The notes below the pieces were generated by a model that was not told where the DNA came from, did no database searches, and was given only the letters and a program-made list of their open reading frames with translations. 64,000 bases of DNA from assembly GCA_017467205.1 (NCBI GenBank), contig JAFTSQ010000022.1, positions 13,246-77,245 of the forward strand, given 5' to 3'. Shown here one piece after another: positions 33,119-43,850 of this stretch. A program made the translations under genes and the position numbers. Positions within the stretch are counted from its first letter, which is position 1. Each line of letters opens with the position of its first letter. The stretch is from Clostridia bacterium. GTDB taxonomy: Bacteria > Bacillota_A > Clostridia > Oscillospirales > CAG-272.

Positions 33119-34339
33119 TCACTTATATTCTATCTGCGCTCCGAGTGAGCGCAGTTTTTTTGTCAAATCGGAATAGCCACGCCGTATACACGAGGCGTTT
33201 TCTATAACGCTCTCCCCCTCTGCCGCGAGGGCAAGTATGACCTCTGCCGCGCCTGTGCGGAGGTCGGGGGCGGTGACCTTGGCACTGTGAAGAGTTGAAG
33301 GGTAGATAATCGCGCCGCCGTCGAGGGTATCGTAGCGCACGCCGAGCTTTGCAAGCTCGGAGAGGTAGCCGAAGCGATTATGCCAAACGCCCTCGGTTAT
33401 ACTGCCGCCCGAAAACGCCGCCATCAATGCCGCAGTCTGCGGCTGAAGGTCGGTTGGAAAATGGGGATATGGCGCGGTTACTACCTTCATTGGAGCAAGC
33501 CTGTCGGCACTCGCTAAAATCTCATTGTCACTTACGCTGACCGATGCTCCCGCCGAGGAAATGAGCTCAAGGAACGCGCCGAGATGCTCGGGCACGACTC
33601 CGCGAACGGTTACCTCACCGCCGCTTGCAAGTCCGCATATGAGGTAAGTTCCCGCCTCTATCATATCAGGGATAACTCGCGCTCTTGCACCAGCGAGCGT
33701 GCGCCCAACGACTCTTATTCTTCCCTCGAGTATCTCAACATCAGCGCCTGCGGAGTTGAGAAAGTCCGCGAGCGCGCTTATGTGAGGCTCGGTGGCGGGG
33801 TTATATATATTGGTTTCACCCTTTGCCACGGCGGCAAGGAGCATAGCGTTGACGGTTGCGCCGACGGATATCTTCGGGAAAACGATATCCTGACCGATAA
33901 GTCGCGGAGCGGTGATAATCTTACCGTTCACTCTGCCGCCGAGCGCGCATATCGCGCCGAGGTGCATATCTATCGGTCGGTTGTCGAAATTACATCCGCC
34001 GAAATTCTGGATACGGGTCTTGCCAAAGGCGGCAAGCGCCGCTCCCAACAGGTAGGACGAGGCGCGAAGAGAGCTGACGAGAGTGTCGCTCGGAACGGAA
34101 TAGCTTATCCCGTCGGTGTTAACCGTTACTCCTTCCGCATCGCGAGTTACCTCTGCGCCAAAGCCGCGAAGGATATCGAGGGTGGTATTTACGTCCTTTA
34201 TATCGGGCAGATTGTCTATTCTCGACACACCGCCGACTATCAGGGTTGCGTATAGTATCGGCAAAGCCGCGTTCTTCGAGCCGCCGATATCAACCGCGCC
34301 GCGAAGAGCTGCTCCGCCTTTTATATAAATGCTTTCCAT
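33119..34339 (-). CDS. murA: UDP-N-acetylglucosamine 1-carboxyvinyltransferase MurA
   Basis: A 406-residue EPSP-synthase-fold enzyme that starts peptidoglycan synthesis by adding enolpyruvate to UDP-GlcNAc. GGSKNAALPILYATL near residue 20 contains the conserved Lys-Asn pair. The loop with the catalytic cysteine reads NFGGCNFDNRPIDMH, placing Cys116, so the enzyme keeps the fosfomycin-sensitive residue. FPTDLQPQTAALMAAFSGGSI and NRFGYLSELAKLG are further MurA landmarks. It is slightly shorter than the usual 418 residues. A weak ribosome binding site (GGAG, 11 bases away) precedes the ATG. Bacillota often have two murA genes; only this one is visible. Confidence 0.93.
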   Translation of the reverse strand: MESIYIKGGAALRGAVDIGGSKNAALPILYATLIVGGVSRIDNLPDIKDVNTTLDILRGFGAEVTRDAEGVTVNTDGISYSVPSDTLVSSLRASSYLLGAALAAFGKTRIQNFGGCNFDNRPIDMHLGAICALGGRVNGKIITAPRLIGQDIVFPKISVGATVNAMLLAAVAKGETNIYNPATEPHISALADFLNSAGADVEILEGRIRVVGRTLAGARARVIPDMIEAGTYLICGLASGGEVTVRGVVPEHLGAFLELISSAGASVSVSDNEILASADRLAPMKVVTAPYPHFPTDLQPQTAALMAAFSGGSITEGVWHNRFGYLSELAKLGVRYDTLDGGAIIYPSTLHSAKVTAPDLRTGAAEVILALAAEGESVIENASCIRRGYSDLTKKLRSLGAQIEYK

Positions 34340-34400
34340 AAAATATGATGCTCCGTATAGGATATACTACATCATATTCCGTGAAAAGTGGGACTGTTAC

Positions 34401-35465
34401 CTAACTTGAGGATAGATAGCCGCAGTAGGACACTATCAGCTCGAGTGCAAGATTGTAGCTCACCGCGCCCGCTGTGCCGCTTGCTTTCAAGTGAGCGTCG
34501 TTTGCCGTGCCCACAGCATCCGCAAAAGAATTATTTGAAAGAGAGAGAAAATCCGACGAGGAACGAAGGTCAAAAATCGCGCGCTCAGGCAAGGATTTCA
34601 GAATAGAAAAGTAGGCATCGGCGTCACACCTGTAAAGCGCGCTCGCAACTATCTCAAAAGCAGAAAGATATCCGCTGTAACGGACAAACGGGTCGGACGA
34701 GGTCGAGCATATGACGAAGGCGAGGAAATTCGCCTCGTCCTCCTTCGCAATCCCCTTTGCGTGCGCCAGCTCGTGCGCTATCGAAAAGGATATCATATAG
34801 GACGGCTGACGAGTGTTGATATTGACCTCTGCTGTGTACGGAAAATAAAGGCCGAGCACGCCGAGGCGCGAGGGTAGTTCGGAGAATAAAAGCCGCTTTG
34901 GCGGTGGTGTATACGAGTCAATTATCGGATATTCTTCATAAAAATCCAAGTAGGAATCCATTATCGCCGAGGTGGCATTTTGGTAGTCAAAATCGCCCAC
35001 CTCTTCCGCCTCTCTACCGACTCTTTTTGCAAGAACCGAGAGCGCCGCTTCAAGCTCGCTCTGCGAATGTCCGTCAGAGAGCGTAAGGCTCATTTTTTCG
35101 GCTATCGGCGAGGCTCTGTATGAAAACCCGAGGGTTAGCGCATAGGCAGAAAAGAAAAGCGAGAGGATTGCCGCAGCGGATACGGCAAAGCGAATGCGCG
35201 AGGTGCGGCTCGCTGTGCTGCGAAGCGCCAAGCGGAAGACCAACACCAAAATTATCGGTGACAGGATTAGCAGAAGCTCGGTCAAGGAAAACGGAAGGAG
35301 CGCGCTGATGCGCGAAATCGCACCTCGAAAAAGCCTACATACGCTTGAATTGACGGCATCTGCAAAGCCGGCAAAATTTGCCGAAAGAATAAGCGAGATA
35401 CCTACGAAAAGCGATATCAAAAGCGCAAAAATCGCAGATTTGGGTAAATATTTATTTACATTCAT
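34401..35465 (-). CDS. DUF3810-like membrane metallopeptidase
   Basis: A 354-residue protein with three N-terminal hydrophobic segments (about 12-33, 55-82, 95-115) and a soluble rest. The sequence ISFSIAHELAHAKGIAKEDEANFLAF has a HELAH zinc motif and a downstream Glu (KEDEANF), the signature of DUF3810 membrane peptidases. The substrate is unknown. GGAG lies eight bases before the ATG. It follows the ABC-2 exporter permease by 42 bases on the same strand and may be part of that operon. An imperfect hairpin with arms AATATGATG/CATCATATT lies beyond the stop (about 34342-34379). Confidence 0.82.
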   Translation of the reverse strand: MNVNKYLPKSAIFALLISLFVGISLILSANFAGFADAVNSSVCRLFRGAISRISALLPFSLTELLLILSPIILVLVFRLALRSTASRTSRIRFAVSAAAILSLFFSAYALTLGFSYRASPIAEKMSLTLSDGHSQSELEAALSVLAKRVGREAEEVGDFDYQNATSAIMDSYLDFYEEYPIIDSYTPPPKRLLFSELPSRLGVLGLYFPYTAEVNINTRQPSYMISFSIAHELAHAKGIAKEDEANFLAFVICSTSSDPFVRYSGYLSAFEIVASALYRCDADAYFSILKSLPERAIFDLRSSSDFLSLSNNSFADAVGTANDAHLKASGTAGAVSYNLALELIVSYCGYLSSS

Positions 35466-35507
35466 TTATTGCTCCGTGAGCGTTATTTTGCTACACGGGG
35501 TCGTCCG

Positions 35508-37115
35508 TCAAAGGCGTTCAAACCTATTTGCAGCAGGACGAAGGAGCAAAACTGCGAGAAGTAAGGATACAAGAAGCAAAATCAGCGTCATAGCACCGAG
35601 GGTTATGAGCGAGCCAAGTAGCAAGGAGAGAACGCTCGCTGCAAAATAGATAAGAAGAGAGAAAAGCATCTGCGCCATCATAACGAGGAACGACGCCATT
35701 GACTGCTTTATTACCTGCGCCTCGTTTTCGAATTCGAATTTTGGAAGATAGGTATTTATGACCGTTCCGAAGACGGCAAATATTATCTGACCGAGCAAGC
35801 CGACGAGATTGACGAGCAGCCCCTCAGGGATAGTCAGACCGAATGCAATCGACAAAAGCGTGCCCGAAATAATCGACACGGGTACGGACATTATAAGCTG
35901 CGGCAGAGTTTTTGCTATCAGAACCTCCCTGCCTGAAAGGGGCATAGATTTTATTACCCAAAGATTCCTTCCCTCAAGGGAAACCGCGGAGCAGCTTATC
36001 ATCGTCATAGACGAAAGAAGGAGCAACGCTACTGCTACGGTGGGAGCTAACGTTGCCGTCAGGTCTGTCTGCATTTCCGCACCGAGCTCCTCGAGGACGC
36101 TCAAAAGGTCCGAGCGCTTGACGAGCGCCGCTACCGAAAGGACGAGCGTCATTACAAGACCTATCGCACCGTTCATTATATAAGTTGCAGAGGAGAAGAA
36201 AAGCGAAAGCTCCTTTTTCACTACTGCGAAAATCGGTGACGCAACAGTGAGCCTTCTCTTTTGATATTCTGTGCGCTTTACGCCACCCTTATCCGTTATA
36301 ACCTTAAGGTAATTTGCGCTGACGGTGGCGTATGCAAGAAGGGATACTCCGACCGATATGAGAACGAACAAAACGGTATTGAGGGGCTTTAGAAGACCGA
36401 CCTCGCCTATCGTAGAGAGGAAGCCGAGGCTCGACTTGAGCGCCTCCGCGCTTTCCTCGAGATTTTCAAACATAGCCTCGGAATTACCGAGGAATAGACC
36501 GTAAAGATAGAAGTACGCGCCGAGGAAGAGTGCCGAGAGAATTACCGACACCAAGGTCTTGTTTTTTACTCTGCGTGATACAACGGCGAGTAGATATCCG
36601 ACACCCGAGGCAAGCGCGGTTGCAAGCGGCGGGATGAAGAGAAAGAGGACTATACTGCCGAAAATTCCGACGATATCCGCCGCCACTACACCGTAGACTA
36701 TTATCGCGGGGAGCATTATTACCGCTGCCTCGGCGTAGTTATAAACGAGAATGGTGAATATTCTTGAAAGAACAATATCGCGCGGCCTTATCGGCATTGA
36801 AAGTAGAAGGTCGTTGTCACTGCAGTCGAAAAGGTCGCTCTTCGTTTCGAATATGCTGAAAATAAATACGAAGCTGAAGGTTATCAGAGCGAAAATGCCG
36901 TGATACAGCCATTCGCCGCCTCTGCCGACGAGCATTTCGGCAAAAAGGACTGCCATCATAGTTGACAAAAAGGCGAAGGCGGCAATGAGGTACAAAAAGA
37001 GAATGGAGAAAAGTATCACCCTTCCCTTTCCCTGCCGCTTGCCGTCCGACTTGCCGCCAAAGAACATTCTGCCGACGAGCGAGCGCAGCCTTACAGACAG
37101 TAGAGCTTTAATCAT
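35508..37115 (-). CDS. ABC-2 type exporter permease
   Basis: A 535-residue membrane protein with about twelve hydrophobic segments. The start at 37115 is supported by CTGGAGGGCGG six bases upstream and by its 8-base overlap with the ATPase gene. Recognisable stretches are IFETKSDLFDCSDNDLLLSMPIRPRDIVLSR and SAVSLEGRNLWVIKSMPLSGREVLIAKTLPQL, found in the duplicated ABC-2 exporters of Bacillota (putative YhaP/ABC exporter type). Both halves carry the S-L-P-x-S/R-P-R motif, indicating internal duplication. Substrate unknown. Confidence 0.82.
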   Translation of the reverse strand: MIKALLSVRLRSLVGRMFFGGKSDGKRQGKGRVILFSILFLYLIAAFAFLSTMMAVLFAEMLVGRGGEWLYHGIFALITFSFVFIFSIFETKSDLFDCSDNDLLLSMPIRPRDIVLSRIFTILVYNYAEAAVIMLPAIIVYGVVAADIVGIFGSIVLFLFIPPLATALASGVGYLLAVVSRRVKNKTLVSVILSALFLGAYFYLYGLFLGNSEAMFENLEESAEALKSSLGFLSTIGEVGLLKPLNTVLFVLISVGVSLLAYATVSANYLKVITDKGGVKRTEYQKRRLTVASPIFAVVKKELSLFFSSATYIMNGAIGLVMTLVLSVAALVKRSDLLSVLEELGAEMQTDLTATLAPTVAVALLLLSSMTMISCSAVSLEGRNLWVIKSMPLSGREVLIAKTLPQLIMSVPVSIISGTLLSIAFGLTIPEGLLVNLVGLLGQIIFAVFGTVINTYLPKFEFENEAQVIKQSMASFLVMMAQMLFSLLIYFAASVLSLLLGSLITLGAMTLILLLVSLLLAVLLLRPAANRFERL

Positions 37116-37821
37116 TTCCGCCCTCCAGCTCAAGAAATACCTCTTCAAGCGAGGAGTTGCCCTTAACCTCGTCCATAGTTCCGGTAACGACGAGCCTTCC
37201 GTTTTTGATTATTGCAACCTTATCGCAAAGCTTTTCGGCTACGTCAAGAACGTGGGTTGAGAAGAATATAGAGCCGCCGCGCCCACAGTGCTCGTGCATC
37301 ATTTCCTTTAAGGTGTGCGCCGCCTTCGGATCAAGGCCGACGAAGGGCTCATCCATTATTATAAGCTTCGGCTCGTGTATCCACGCGGCGATTATAGCAA
37401 GCCTTTGCCTCATTCCGTGCGAATACGAGCCAATCGGCTCGGCAAGGCTTTCGGTGAGCCCGAAGGCATCGGCATAGCGGTGTATGCGCTCGCCTCGCAC
37501 GTCCGAGCCGACGCCGAAAACGTCGGACACGAAGTTCAGATATTTAATACCCGACAAAAAATTGTAGAGGTCGGGGTTATCGGGGATATAAGCGAGCATT
37601 CTTTTACATTCAAGAGGATTTTCGGTTATAGATTCGCCACCCACGGTTATCCTGCCCGCATCAAACGACAAAAGACCCGTGACCGCCTTGAGCGTTGTGG
37701 TCTTGCCCGCGCCGTTATGGCCTATAAAGCCGTAAATCTCGCCTTTTTCGATATGCAAGGAAAGATTATCGACCGCGTGCTTTTCTCCATAGGTTTTCGT
37801 AAGATTTTCAATTATGAGCAT
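37108..37821 (-). CDS. ABC transporter ATPase (partner of the ABC-2 permease)
   Basis: A 237-residue ATPase. The start at 37821 has TGGAGAT upstream. Walker A GHNGAGKTT, signature YSHGMRQRLAIIAAWIHEPKLIIMDEP with Walker B, D-loop GLDP and switch His (STHVLDVAEKLCD) are all present, in the CcmA/YxlF-type family. It energises the following permease, with which it overlaps by 8 bases. Its 5' untranslated region is about 120 bases and contains a 14-base tandem repeat. Confidence 0.9.
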   Translation of the reverse strand: MLIIENLTKTYGEKHAVDNLSLHIEKGEIYGFIGHNGAGKTTTLKAVTGLLSFDAGRITVGGESITENPLECKRMLAYIPDNPDLYNFLSGIKYLNFVSDVFGVGSDVRGERIHRYADAFGLTESLAEPIGSYSHGMRQRLAIIAAWIHEPKLIIMDEPFVGLDPKAAHTLKEMMHEHCGRGGSIFFSTHVLDVAEKLCDKVAIIKNGRLVVTGTMDEVKGNSSLEEVFLELEGGND

Positions 37822-37863
37822 AAAATCTCCATTCTGCCGCCTCGGGCGACCGCACAAAAGTAT

Positions 37864-37891
37864 GAAAGTTGAAAATTGAAAGTTAAAAATT
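37864..37891. repeat. 14-base imperfect tandem repeat in the 5' UTR of the ABC-2 operon
   Basis: GAAAGTTGAAAATT (37864-37877) and GAAAGTTAAAAATT (37878-37891) differ at one base. A-rich; no function apparent. Confidence 0.7.
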
Positions 37892-37948
37892 GAATAACGC
37901 GACGATTTAGATTATTCACACAGGACTCCCCAAACATTATTCGGCTTG

Positions 37949-37978
37949 ATTATAGCACGCCGCGGGCGCGCGTGTCAA
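37949..37978 (-). promoter_or_regulatory. Sigma-A promoter of the ABC-2 exporter operon
   Basis: On the minus strand TTGACA (37973-37978), 18 bases, TATAAT (37949-37954). The spacer and -35 box overlap one arm of the inverted repeat 37963-38022. Confidence 0.78.
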
Positions 37979-38022
37979 TATCGCTCGGAAGATTTCTAAA
38001 AAACTCATCACACGCGCGCCCG
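37963..38022. promoter_or_regulatory. 13-base inverted repeat between divergent promoters (candidate operator)
   Basis: CGGGCGCGCGTGT (37963-37975) and ACACGCGCGCCCG (38010-38022) are perfect inverted copies 34 bases apart. One arm lies in the spacer and -35 of the minus promoter, the other ends 17 bases before the -35 of the plus promoter. It could be a paired operator or a GC-rich hairpin. Confidence 0.55.
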
Positions 38023-38039
38023 ATTTTGTTTCGAAATTG

Positions 38040-38068
38040 TTGACTTTTACCCGAAGATATGTTAAAAT
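38040..38068 (+). promoter_or_regulatory. Sigma-A promoter of the beta-helix/isomerase operon
   Basis: TTGACT (38040-38045), 17 bases, TAAAAT (38063-38068), 42 bases before the ATG at 38111. Confidence 0.82.
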
Positions 38069-38110
38069 GCAATAGATCCAAACGCAATTATTATCCGAAA
38101 GGAACAAGTG

Positions 38111-39574
38111 ATGGATAAAAAGCTTTACGTCAGCTACGAGGAGTTCGGAGCTGTCGGCGACGGTGTGACCGACGATATGCCCGCAATAGTCGCCTGTCAC
38201 AGATATGCTAACGAGAACCGCCTGCCCGTCAAGGTACGGGACGGCGCGGAATACTATATAGGTCGGCGCGACCTTTTTGCAGAGATTAAGACCGACGTTG
38301 ATTTCGGTTCTGCAAAATTCACCATAGACGACCGCGAACTTGAAAATTACGACCGCGACGTTTTCTACTTGGTTTCGGAAAGTGGGGCGTATGCCCCTTC
38401 GATAAGCTACTTTTCCGCAAAGGACAAAAGAATAGATTTTCAGCACGAGGGGCTCGTGTACCTCCGCATAGAGTCCGACGAGCGAAAGGTATTCATAAGA
38501 AAAGGACTTAACGAAAACGCAGGAACAAACCTTCACGACTGCTTCGTTGCTGATGCGGACGGAAATATCCTTACCGACATTGACTGGGATTATGAAAGGA
38601 TAAGCTTCGCCGAGGCAAGAAGCGCCGACGACCCACCTATAACGGTTAAGGGCGGAGTTTTCACCACTATTGCAAACCGGTGGGAATCAAAATACGTATA
38701 CCACCGCCGCGGAATTTGCATAGAGCGCTCGAACGCAACCGTAGAGGGCGTTACACACTACGTTACCGGCGAGCTTGACCACGGTGCACCTTACCGCTCG
38801 TTCATTATGGTGAGGTACTGCAACAACGCAACCGTCAAGGACTGCCTTCTCACACCGCACTTCACCTATCACACCGAAAGCGAGAGCCACCTGGGAAAAG
38901 CCGTCAGTATGGGAAGCTACGACCTGAGCTTTGAGAGTGCTATCGGTACGAGGGTTATAAACGTTCAGCAGTCGATAGATATTATGGACACAAGGTACTG
39001 GGGACTTATGGGCTCGAACTTCTGCAAGGATATGTACTTTGAGAATTGCGTCATCTCCCGCTTTGACGCGCATCAGGGAGTTACGAACGCGACCATCAGG
39101 GGCTGCACCTTCGGGCATATGTCACTCCGCCTTATCGGCAAGGGCAGATTTTACATTGAAAATTCGCGTGTATACGGCCCATACCTGATTTCCTTCCGCG
39201 CTGATTACGGCGGACTGTGGGATGGTACGGCAACCGTTAAGGATTGCGAATGGGTGCCGAGAAAGTCGAGCGGCTGCATAATTCACGCTTCAAACGACGG
39301 CGACCACTATTTCGGATACGTGGCAACACAACCCAAAAGGATAGTGCTTGACGGAGTTCGTATCCTCGATAAAAACGAGTACGCCGAGGGAAATGACAAA
39401 AAATACTACGTTCTCTCTACCTACGACCGCTCGTATAAGCCCGGAAAGCCATATGCATACGTTCCCGTCAAGAATTTAATTTACAAAAATATAACGTCGG
39501 AGCGAGGACTTGAGATAGCCCTCACAAAAGAACCCGAGCAATATCCAAATTTGGAGGTAATATACGAAAAATGA
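38111..39574 (+). CDS. Right-handed beta-helix protein (pectate-lyase-3 type), cytoplasmic
   Basis: A 487-residue protein; ATG 38111 has AAAGGAA seven bases upstream. The N terminus FGAVGDGVTDDMPAIVACHRYA is the standard entry of the pectate lyase superfamily 3 / GH28-like beta-helix fold. The middle is a run of parallel-strand coils (NATVKDCLLTPHF, MYFENCVISRFDAHQGVTNATIRGCTFGHM). The stretch RFDAHQG may contribute catalytic acids but I cannot assign the active site. No signal peptide is present. Its stop overlaps the sugar isomerase ATG by 4 bases, so the two should act together on an imported sugar or glycan. Confidence 0.8.
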   Translation: MDKKLYVSYEEFGAVGDGVTDDMPAIVACHRYANENRLPVKVRDGAEYYIGRRDLFAEIKTDVDFGSAKFTIDDRELENYDRDVFYLVSESGAYAPSISYFSAKDKRIDFQHEGLVYLRIESDERKVFIRKGLNENAGTNLHDCFVADADGNILTDIDWDYERISFAEARSADDPPITVKGGVFTTIANRWESKYVYHRRGICIERSNATVEGVTHYVTGELDHGAPYRSFIMVRYCNNATVKDCLLTPHFTYHTESESHLGKAVSMGSYDLSFESAIGTRVINVQQSIDIMDTRYWGLMGSNFCKDMYFENCVISRFDAHQGVTNATIRGCTFGHMSLRLIGKGRFYIENSRVYGPYLISFRADYGGLWDGTATVKDCEWVPRKSSGCIIHASNDGDHYFGYVATQPKRIVLDGVRILDKNEYAEGNDKKYYVLSTYDRSYKPGKPYAYVPVKNLIYKNITSERGLEIALTKEPEQYPNLEVIYEK

Positions 39575-40419
39575 AAATCGGAGTTTCAAGCTACAGCTTC
39601 TCGAAGTACATAGTCGAAAACAAATGCGACTACTTCAAAATCTGCGACATAGCCAAGGAAATGGGCTTTGACGGAATTGAGTTCATCGACCTTGATAACG
39701 GAAGGTGGGGCATAACCACCGACCCTATCGCCTGCGCGAAGGAGGTTCGCGAGTATTGCAAAAAAATCGGACTCGACATAATCGCGTACACGGTTGGCGC
39801 AAATCTCGTCGGTGAGTGTGCAGAGGCATCCGTCGACAAGCTCCTCTTTGATATCGAGGTGGCACGCGAGCTGGGTGCACCGCTCCTTCGCCACGACGTT
39901 TGCTCAAAGCTTCCCGAGGGCTATACCTATCGCAACGCAATAGACGAGATGGTGCCACGCATCAGACGAGTAACCGAGGCGGCAAAGAAATACGGAATTC
40001 GCACCTCGACCGAAAACCACGGACACATCTTCCAAGCGCCCGAGCGCGTCGAGGAGCTTATCAAAGCAGTCGATAATGAAAACTACGGCTGGCTCTGCGA
40101 TATGGGTAATTTCCTCTGCGTAGACTGCGATCCGCTCAACTCTGTAAAAATTGCCGCGCCCTACGCTTTTCACGTACACGCCAAGGACTTCCTCTACAAA
40201 TCTAAGGATGGCGAGCGTCCTATGGGCTTTTTCGGAACGGCGGGCGGAAACCACCTTCGCGGAACTGCCGTCGGTCACGGAGTCGTGCCCGTAAAGGAGT
40301 GCGTCGACGTGCTTGTAGCTTCAGGCTACGACGGATATATTTCGCTCGAGTTTGAGGGTCTCGAGGACGCGATATTCGCAATTTCGGCAGGACTCGATTT
40401 TATCAAAAAGTGCATATAA
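39571..40419 (+). CDS. Sugar phosphate isomerase/epimerase (AP-endonuclease-2 TIM barrel)
   Basis: A 282-residue xylose-isomerase-like TIM barrel, full length. Family landmarks are KIGVSSYSFSKYI, FDGIEFIDLD, TSTENHGHIFQAPERVEELI (with the metal-binding Glu), YGWLCDMGNFLCVDCDP, HVHAKDFLYK and a late YISLEFEGLED with the second Glu. It probably isomerises or epimerises a keto sugar released by the coupled beta-helix protein; the substrate is not known. Start and upstream stop overlap as ATGA. The stop codon lies inside a 50-base palindrome. Confidence 0.87.
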   Translation: MKIGVSSYSFSKYIVENKCDYFKICDIAKEMGFDGIEFIDLDNGRWGITTDPIACAKEVREYCKKIGLDIIAYTVGANLVGECAEASVDKLLFDIEVARELGAPLLRHDVCSKLPEGYTYRNAIDEMVPRIRRVTEAAKKYGIRTSTENHGHIFQAPERVEELIKAVDNENYGWLCDMGNFLCVDCDPLNSVKIAAPYAFHVHAKDFLYKSKDGERPMGFFGTAGGNHLRGTAVGHGVVPVKECVDVLVASGYDGYISLEFEGLEDAIFAISAGLDFIKKCI

Positions 40420-40463
40420 ACATAGGAGGTCTGCACCGTGGTGCAGACCTCCTATGTTTATAT
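40414..40463. terminator. Perfect 24-base-arm bidirectional terminator
   Basis: Bases 40414-40437 and 40440-40463 are exact reverse complements around a 2-base centre (core ATAGGAGGTCTGCACC). The element contains the isomerase stop (40417-40419) and touches the M20 gene stop on the other strand, serving both convergent genes. Confidence 0.9.
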
Positions 40464-41620
40464 CAATCAATTGCGATAGCCACTGCCGCGAATCTCTTTG
40501 CCGATTTTGCAAGGGTTGCAATTTCTGCGTACTCGCGGATTGTATGTATCTCGCCGCCGTCCGGTCCGAGAGAGTCGATACACGGTATTCCCGCCGCAGT
40601 AACGTCAGCGGCATCGGAGCCGCCAAGCCCTTTTTTAGCCGTCAAGGTAGGCATTCCCGCCTCGCTGAGCACCTCGTTTACGCGCTCAAGAAGACGGAGA
40701 TTGAACTCTCGGCGCTCCATCGGAACGCGATGGGTCTTCGGAACTGTCAGCTTGCAGGTCGTGCCGCCGATGTACGAGGTGGCAGCTATCTCGGTCATCT
40801 TTGCCACCGCGTCCGCATACTGCGCCTCGGTTTCAAATCTCACCTCTGCCGTAAAGCGACATATCTCGGGCACGGTATTCTTTGCAGTGCCGCCCGATAT
40901 AAGTCCGCAGTTTGCGGTAAGGGCATCAATATCACGGAGCTTTTCTATCTCGATAATCTTGTGTGCCGCCTCAAGCACGGCGCTCTTGCCGTTTACGCAA
41001 TTCGATGCGTGAGTGGATATTCCCGTAACCTCAAACTCAAAAACGGCTATTCCGCGGCGGAAGATGACGCCGCCATCCTCCTTGCCGCCCTCGGCATTCA
41101 GGAAGGCTACCGAGTCCTTTGATTTTTCAATAATGTAATTTATCGTCGACTTGCCGCTCGGAACACTGCTCTTCTCCTCGTCGGTCTGCAGTATCAAGCG
41201 GACGGGGCGGTCGATGAAGCCTGTGTCATCAAGAGCTGTCATTGCAAGAAGCGCCGAAACAGCGCCGCCCTTGCAGTCGGTGACTCCGGGGCCATATATC
41301 CGCTCTGTGTCGCAATGGACCGGCGGGTAGCCGAAGAAGCCTATGGGATGGACGGTATCAAGGTGCGCGGAGAGGGTGAGCGGGCGTTTTTTTGCCGTGG
41401 GGTTGAGCGTTATGCAAACGATATCGCCCGACACCTCTTGTGCAAAGACCTCGCACTGCCAGCCGCGGCGCTTTGCATAGTCGAGAAAATACCTTCCGAC
41501 CGCATCAACGCCCGCCTTGTGCTCGGTCGGACTCTCGATATTACAGACATCCTCCCAAATCTTTATAAATTCACCGTTCAGCTCGTCAATACGAGAGAAC
41601 GCCTTATCAAATTTGGACAT
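40463..41620 (-). CDS. M20 family metallopeptidase (ArgE/DapE/CPG2 type)
   Basis: A 385-residue dizinc hydrolase with an inserted dimerisation domain. Zinc-site motifs are LSAHLDTVHP (His and Asp), GVTDCKGGAVSALLAM (bridging Asp) and LILQTDEEKSSVPSG (catalytic Glu-Glu). GISTHASNCVNGKSAVLEAAHKI marks the lid/dimer domain and GLGGSDAADVTAAGIPCIDSLGP the last metal-binding region. Probably cytoplasmic; cleaves a small peptide or N-acyl amino acid, exact substrate unknown. The ribosome binding site is weak (GGGAG, 12 bases from the ATG). Confidence 0.88.
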   Translation of the reverse strand: MSKFDKAFSRIDELNGEFIKIWEDVCNIESPTEHKAGVDAVGRYFLDYAKRRGWQCEVFAQEVSGDIVCITLNPTAKKRPLTLSAHLDTVHPIGFFGYPPVHCDTERIYGPGVTDCKGGAVSALLAMTALDDTGFIDRPVRLILQTDEEKSSVPSGKSTINYIIEKSKDSVAFLNAEGGKEDGGVIFRRGIAVFEFEVTGISTHASNCVNGKSAVLEAAHKIIEIEKLRDIDALTANCGLISGGTAKNTVPEICRFTAEVRFETEAQYADAVAKMTEIAATSYIGGTTCKLTVPKTHRVPMERREFNLRLLERVNEVLSEAGMPTLTAKKGLGGSDAADVTAAGIPCIDSLGPDGGEIHTIREYAEIATLAKSAKRFAAVAIAID

Positions 41621-41678
41621 AAAGCACTTTTTCTCCCTAAAAATCTATATTTAATTTAACACGGGGTGCGGTCTGCCG

Positions 41679-43720
<2,042 letters not shown>

Positions 43721-43723
<3 letters not shown>

Positions 43724-43749
43724 TTATCATCAAAAGCGGCGATTGTCAA
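43721..43749 (-). promoter_or_regulatory. Sigma-A promoter of ligA
   Basis: On the minus strand TTGACA (43744-43749), 17 bases, TAAAAT (43721-43726), 42 bases before the ligA ATG. Confidence 0.85.
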
Positions 43750-43789
43750 CGATATCGGTCGGCAATATTGGTTTTTTTTCAAAAAAGAC

Positions 43790-43817
43790 TTGAACTTCCC
43801 GTCGCTTTATGTATAAT
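43790..43817 (+). promoter_or_regulatory. Sigma-A promoter of the yitT operon
   Basis: TTGAAC (43790-43795), 16 bases, TATAAT (43812-43817), 33 bases before the ATG at 43851. Confidence 0.78.
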
Positions 43818-43850
43818 TATGTTTGTGAGTTCATTTTAAGGAGTAAAACT

